Source: an uncultured Roseburia sp.
GTDB lineage: Bacteria > Bacillota_A > Clostridia > Lachnospirales > Lachnospiraceae
Direction of reading: 5' to 3'
DNA: 5,252 bases
Assembly: GCA_900753715.1 (NCBI GenBank)
Contig: CAAEAE010000071.1
Coordinates: 1-5,252 of the forward strand
Shown: piece by piece, positions 4,615 through 5,252 of the stretch
How the letters are laid out: each line of letters opens with the position of its first letter
How positions within the stretch are numbered: the first letter of the stretch is position 1
Program-made: the position numbers and the translations under genes
Notes under the pieces: generated by a model
Databases searched by the model: none
The model's input: only the letters and a program-made list of their open reading frames with translations
What the model was told of the DNA's origin: nothing

Positions 4615-5050
4615 TTATTTGCTTTGTTTTACTGGCTCACCCGTAAACGGGTCAATATACTCTTTTAGTGTCATTTGGTCGTATTCCAAATCCTCTTTTA
4701 ATTGGTTCTGGATATACTCTTGGATCTTTTTCGCATTTTTTCCTACAGTATCTACATAATAACCAAAAATGCCGATTGCCATACTTATACTTCAGGTTTG
4801 CATGCCTTTCAAATATCATCAGTGTACTTTTTCCTTTTAGCTAACCTACAAAACTTGCTACACTGATGTTTGGCGGAATCTCTACAAGCATATGCACATG
4901 ATCCGGACATATCTCTGCTTCCACTATATTGACTCCTTTTCTTTTACACAGCATGCTCAAAATATTTGCTATGTCCTGACGTAACGCTCCATATGCTACT
5001 TTTCTTCGGAACTTTGGCGCAAACACAATATGGTACTTACAATTCCATTT
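4615..5050 (-). pseudogene. tnpA: IS200-type transposase TnpA, broken
   Basis: TnpA is a single-strand DNA transposase with an HUH metal site and one catalytic Tyr. Similarity starts at KWNCKYHIVFAPKFRR (5050 leftward), with no start codon in frame and a TGA four bases upstream. The HUH motif is intact in CPDHVHMLV (His codons at 4898-4900 and 4892-4894). An amber TAG at 4841-4843 replaces the Tyr of the usual SF-x-GYLKGKS, after which the same frame continues as LKGKSTLMIFERHANLKYKYGNRHFW. Near 4763-4765 the frame breaks: the expected W-C-R-G-Y-Y is shortened, and GYYVDTVGKNAKKIQEY (then IQNQ) resumes in another frame to a TAA at 4615-4617. The Y1 motif YIQNQ (Tyr codon 4714-4716) survives. 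About 8 bases between two TGG words appear deleted. Family proteins have about 150 residues. The gene is dead unless rescued in trans. Confidence 0.88.
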
Positions 5051-5074
5051 AGGTCAGAAAAAGAAATTAACTTG

Positions 5075-5111
5075 CTATCCGGAGTAATTCTGTCATTCCA
5101 CCTCCGGATAG
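5075..5111 (-). repeat. 10-bp perfect hairpin upstream of tnpA, possible left-end or translation-control structure
   Basis: CTATCCGGAG (5075-5084) and CTCCGGATAG (5102-5111) are exact reverse complements around a 17-base loop. In the tnpA direction the first arm ends in GGAG, part of a GGAGGTGG ribosome-binding-like sequence, and an ATG lies in the loop. IS200 elements are known for a hairpin that hides the tnpA ribosome binding site; this may be its remnant. The ATG now opens a frame of only nine codons. Confidence 0.5.
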
Positions 5112-5148
5112 TATCCACGGTAATATTTTTTGTATTAGCTCCTTCTTT

Positions 5149-5168
5149 AGATATATCTTCATATATCT
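5149..5168. repeat. 8-bp perfect AT-rich inverted repeat
   Basis: AGATATAT (5149-5156), loop CTTC, ATATATCT (5161-5168). It is weak as an RNA hairpin and has no U-tract. Its role is unknown. Confidence 0.3.
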
Positions 5169-5181
5169 CAGACTGTAGACA

Positions 5182-5215
5182 AAACGCTTTTGGTCAGCAC
5201 TCCAGAAGCGTTTTT
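5182..5215 (+). terminator. Terminator-like hairpin near the window end
   Basis: AAACGCTT and TGG (5182-5193, one bulged base) pair with CCA and AAGCGTTT (5202-5213, one bulged base) around an 8-base loop, followed rightward by a T-rich tail TTTTTCTTGTTTT. Orientation plus is favoured by the tail, although four T residues also follow on the minus strand. No gene ending into it is visible in the window, so it may belong to another mobile element or to a gene beyond the edge. Confidence 0.55.
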
Positions 5216-5252
5216 CTTGTTTTGGGTTCAAAAAGTGTGTACTTGATCAATA

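Larger units (their letters stand above)
4483..5111 (-). mobile_element. Decayed IS200-type (Y1/HUH) insertion sequence, ends approximate
   Basis: The element contains a broken tnpA on the minus strand and no tnpB, which is the IS200 arrangement. The right side carries a set of GC-rich hairpins, the last at 4488-4510, the expected kind of subterminal structure that single-strand transposases recognise. The left side may end at the hairpin 5075-5111, but this is uncertain: recognisable tnpA similarity begins only at 5050. IS200 elements make no terminal inverted repeats or target duplications, so the ends cannot be set from symmetry. The copy should be unable to move by itself. Confidence 0.7.
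5051..5252 (-). pseudogene. Possible coding remnant upstream of the broken tnpA
   Basis: Read leftward from the window end, one frame gives LIKYTLFEPKTRKTLLEC, a TGA at about 5196, then a stretch including NITVDTIRRWNDRITPDSKL that stays open into the tnpA sequence. The composition is protein-like and hydrophilic, and I do not recognise a family. If real, it is the broken end of another gene joined to tnpA. A second minus frame is also open here, and hairpins occupy the same bases, so this may be chance. Confidence 0.2.

Noticed and set aside
5197..5206. Possible CIRCE heat-shock element (GCACTC-like word)
   Set aside because: Only a partial half-site is present, with no opposing GAGTGC half at the right spacing, and it lies far from the chaperone genes in the loop of a terminator-like hairpin.

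Overview
The window looks like chromosomal DNA of a low-to-mid GC Firmicute, most likely a gut Clostridia/Lachnospiraceae member. The reasons are AGGAGG-type ribosome binding sites, consensus sigma-A promoters in AT-rich intergenic DNA, a T/E-rich lipoprotein with SH3 and CAP domains, a YozG-like mini HTH regulator and an IS200-type element. Species cannot be fixed from the sequence.

Layout. Positions 1-3776 hold a tight minus-strand operon of five genes. In transcription order they are a CAP/SH3 lipoprotein (2493-3776), a 70-residue single-pass membrane protein (2227-2439), a membrane-anchored zinc-ribbon TRAFAC GTPase (702-2201), a divergent GrpE-like protein (69-689) and the first 25 codons of an Hsp70/DnaK-like ATPase (1-76) that continues out of the window. 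The last two genes overlap by 8 bp, and no terminator is visible between any of the genes. The set suggests an envelope-associated GTPase with its own chaperone and exchange factor. No function for the whole has been shown, and this is the best candidate here for an undescribed system.

Positions 3777-4266 are 490 bp of gene-free but signal-dense DNA. A textbook sigma-A promoter (3886-3914, minus) drives the operon, and a perfect 22-bp palindrome fills the space between its -35 and -10. A near copy of this promoter/operator (4182-4210, minus) lies upstream of the divergent HTH gene. A third minus promoter (4111-4139) and two minus-oriented intrinsic terminators (4067-4099 and 3987-4045) bound a possible short non-coding RNA.

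Positions 4267-4470 (plus) encode a 67-residue Cro/C1-type HTH protein, the likely repressor of the operon and of itself. It is followed at once by a decayed IS200-like element (about 4483 to 5050 or beyond, tnpA on minus) with an amber codon, a frameshifting deletion and no recognisable start. Its end hairpin may now serve as terminator for the HTH gene. The last 140 bases hold hairpins, a terminator-like structure and possibly a coding remnant.

Working model (inference): the HTH protein holds the operon off by blocking the promoter at 3886-3914. When released, the cell makes an envelope lipoprotein, two membrane proteins including the GTPase, and a dedicated Hsp70/GrpE pair. No CIRCE element is visible, so control differs from the usual HrcA-regulated dnaK operon.
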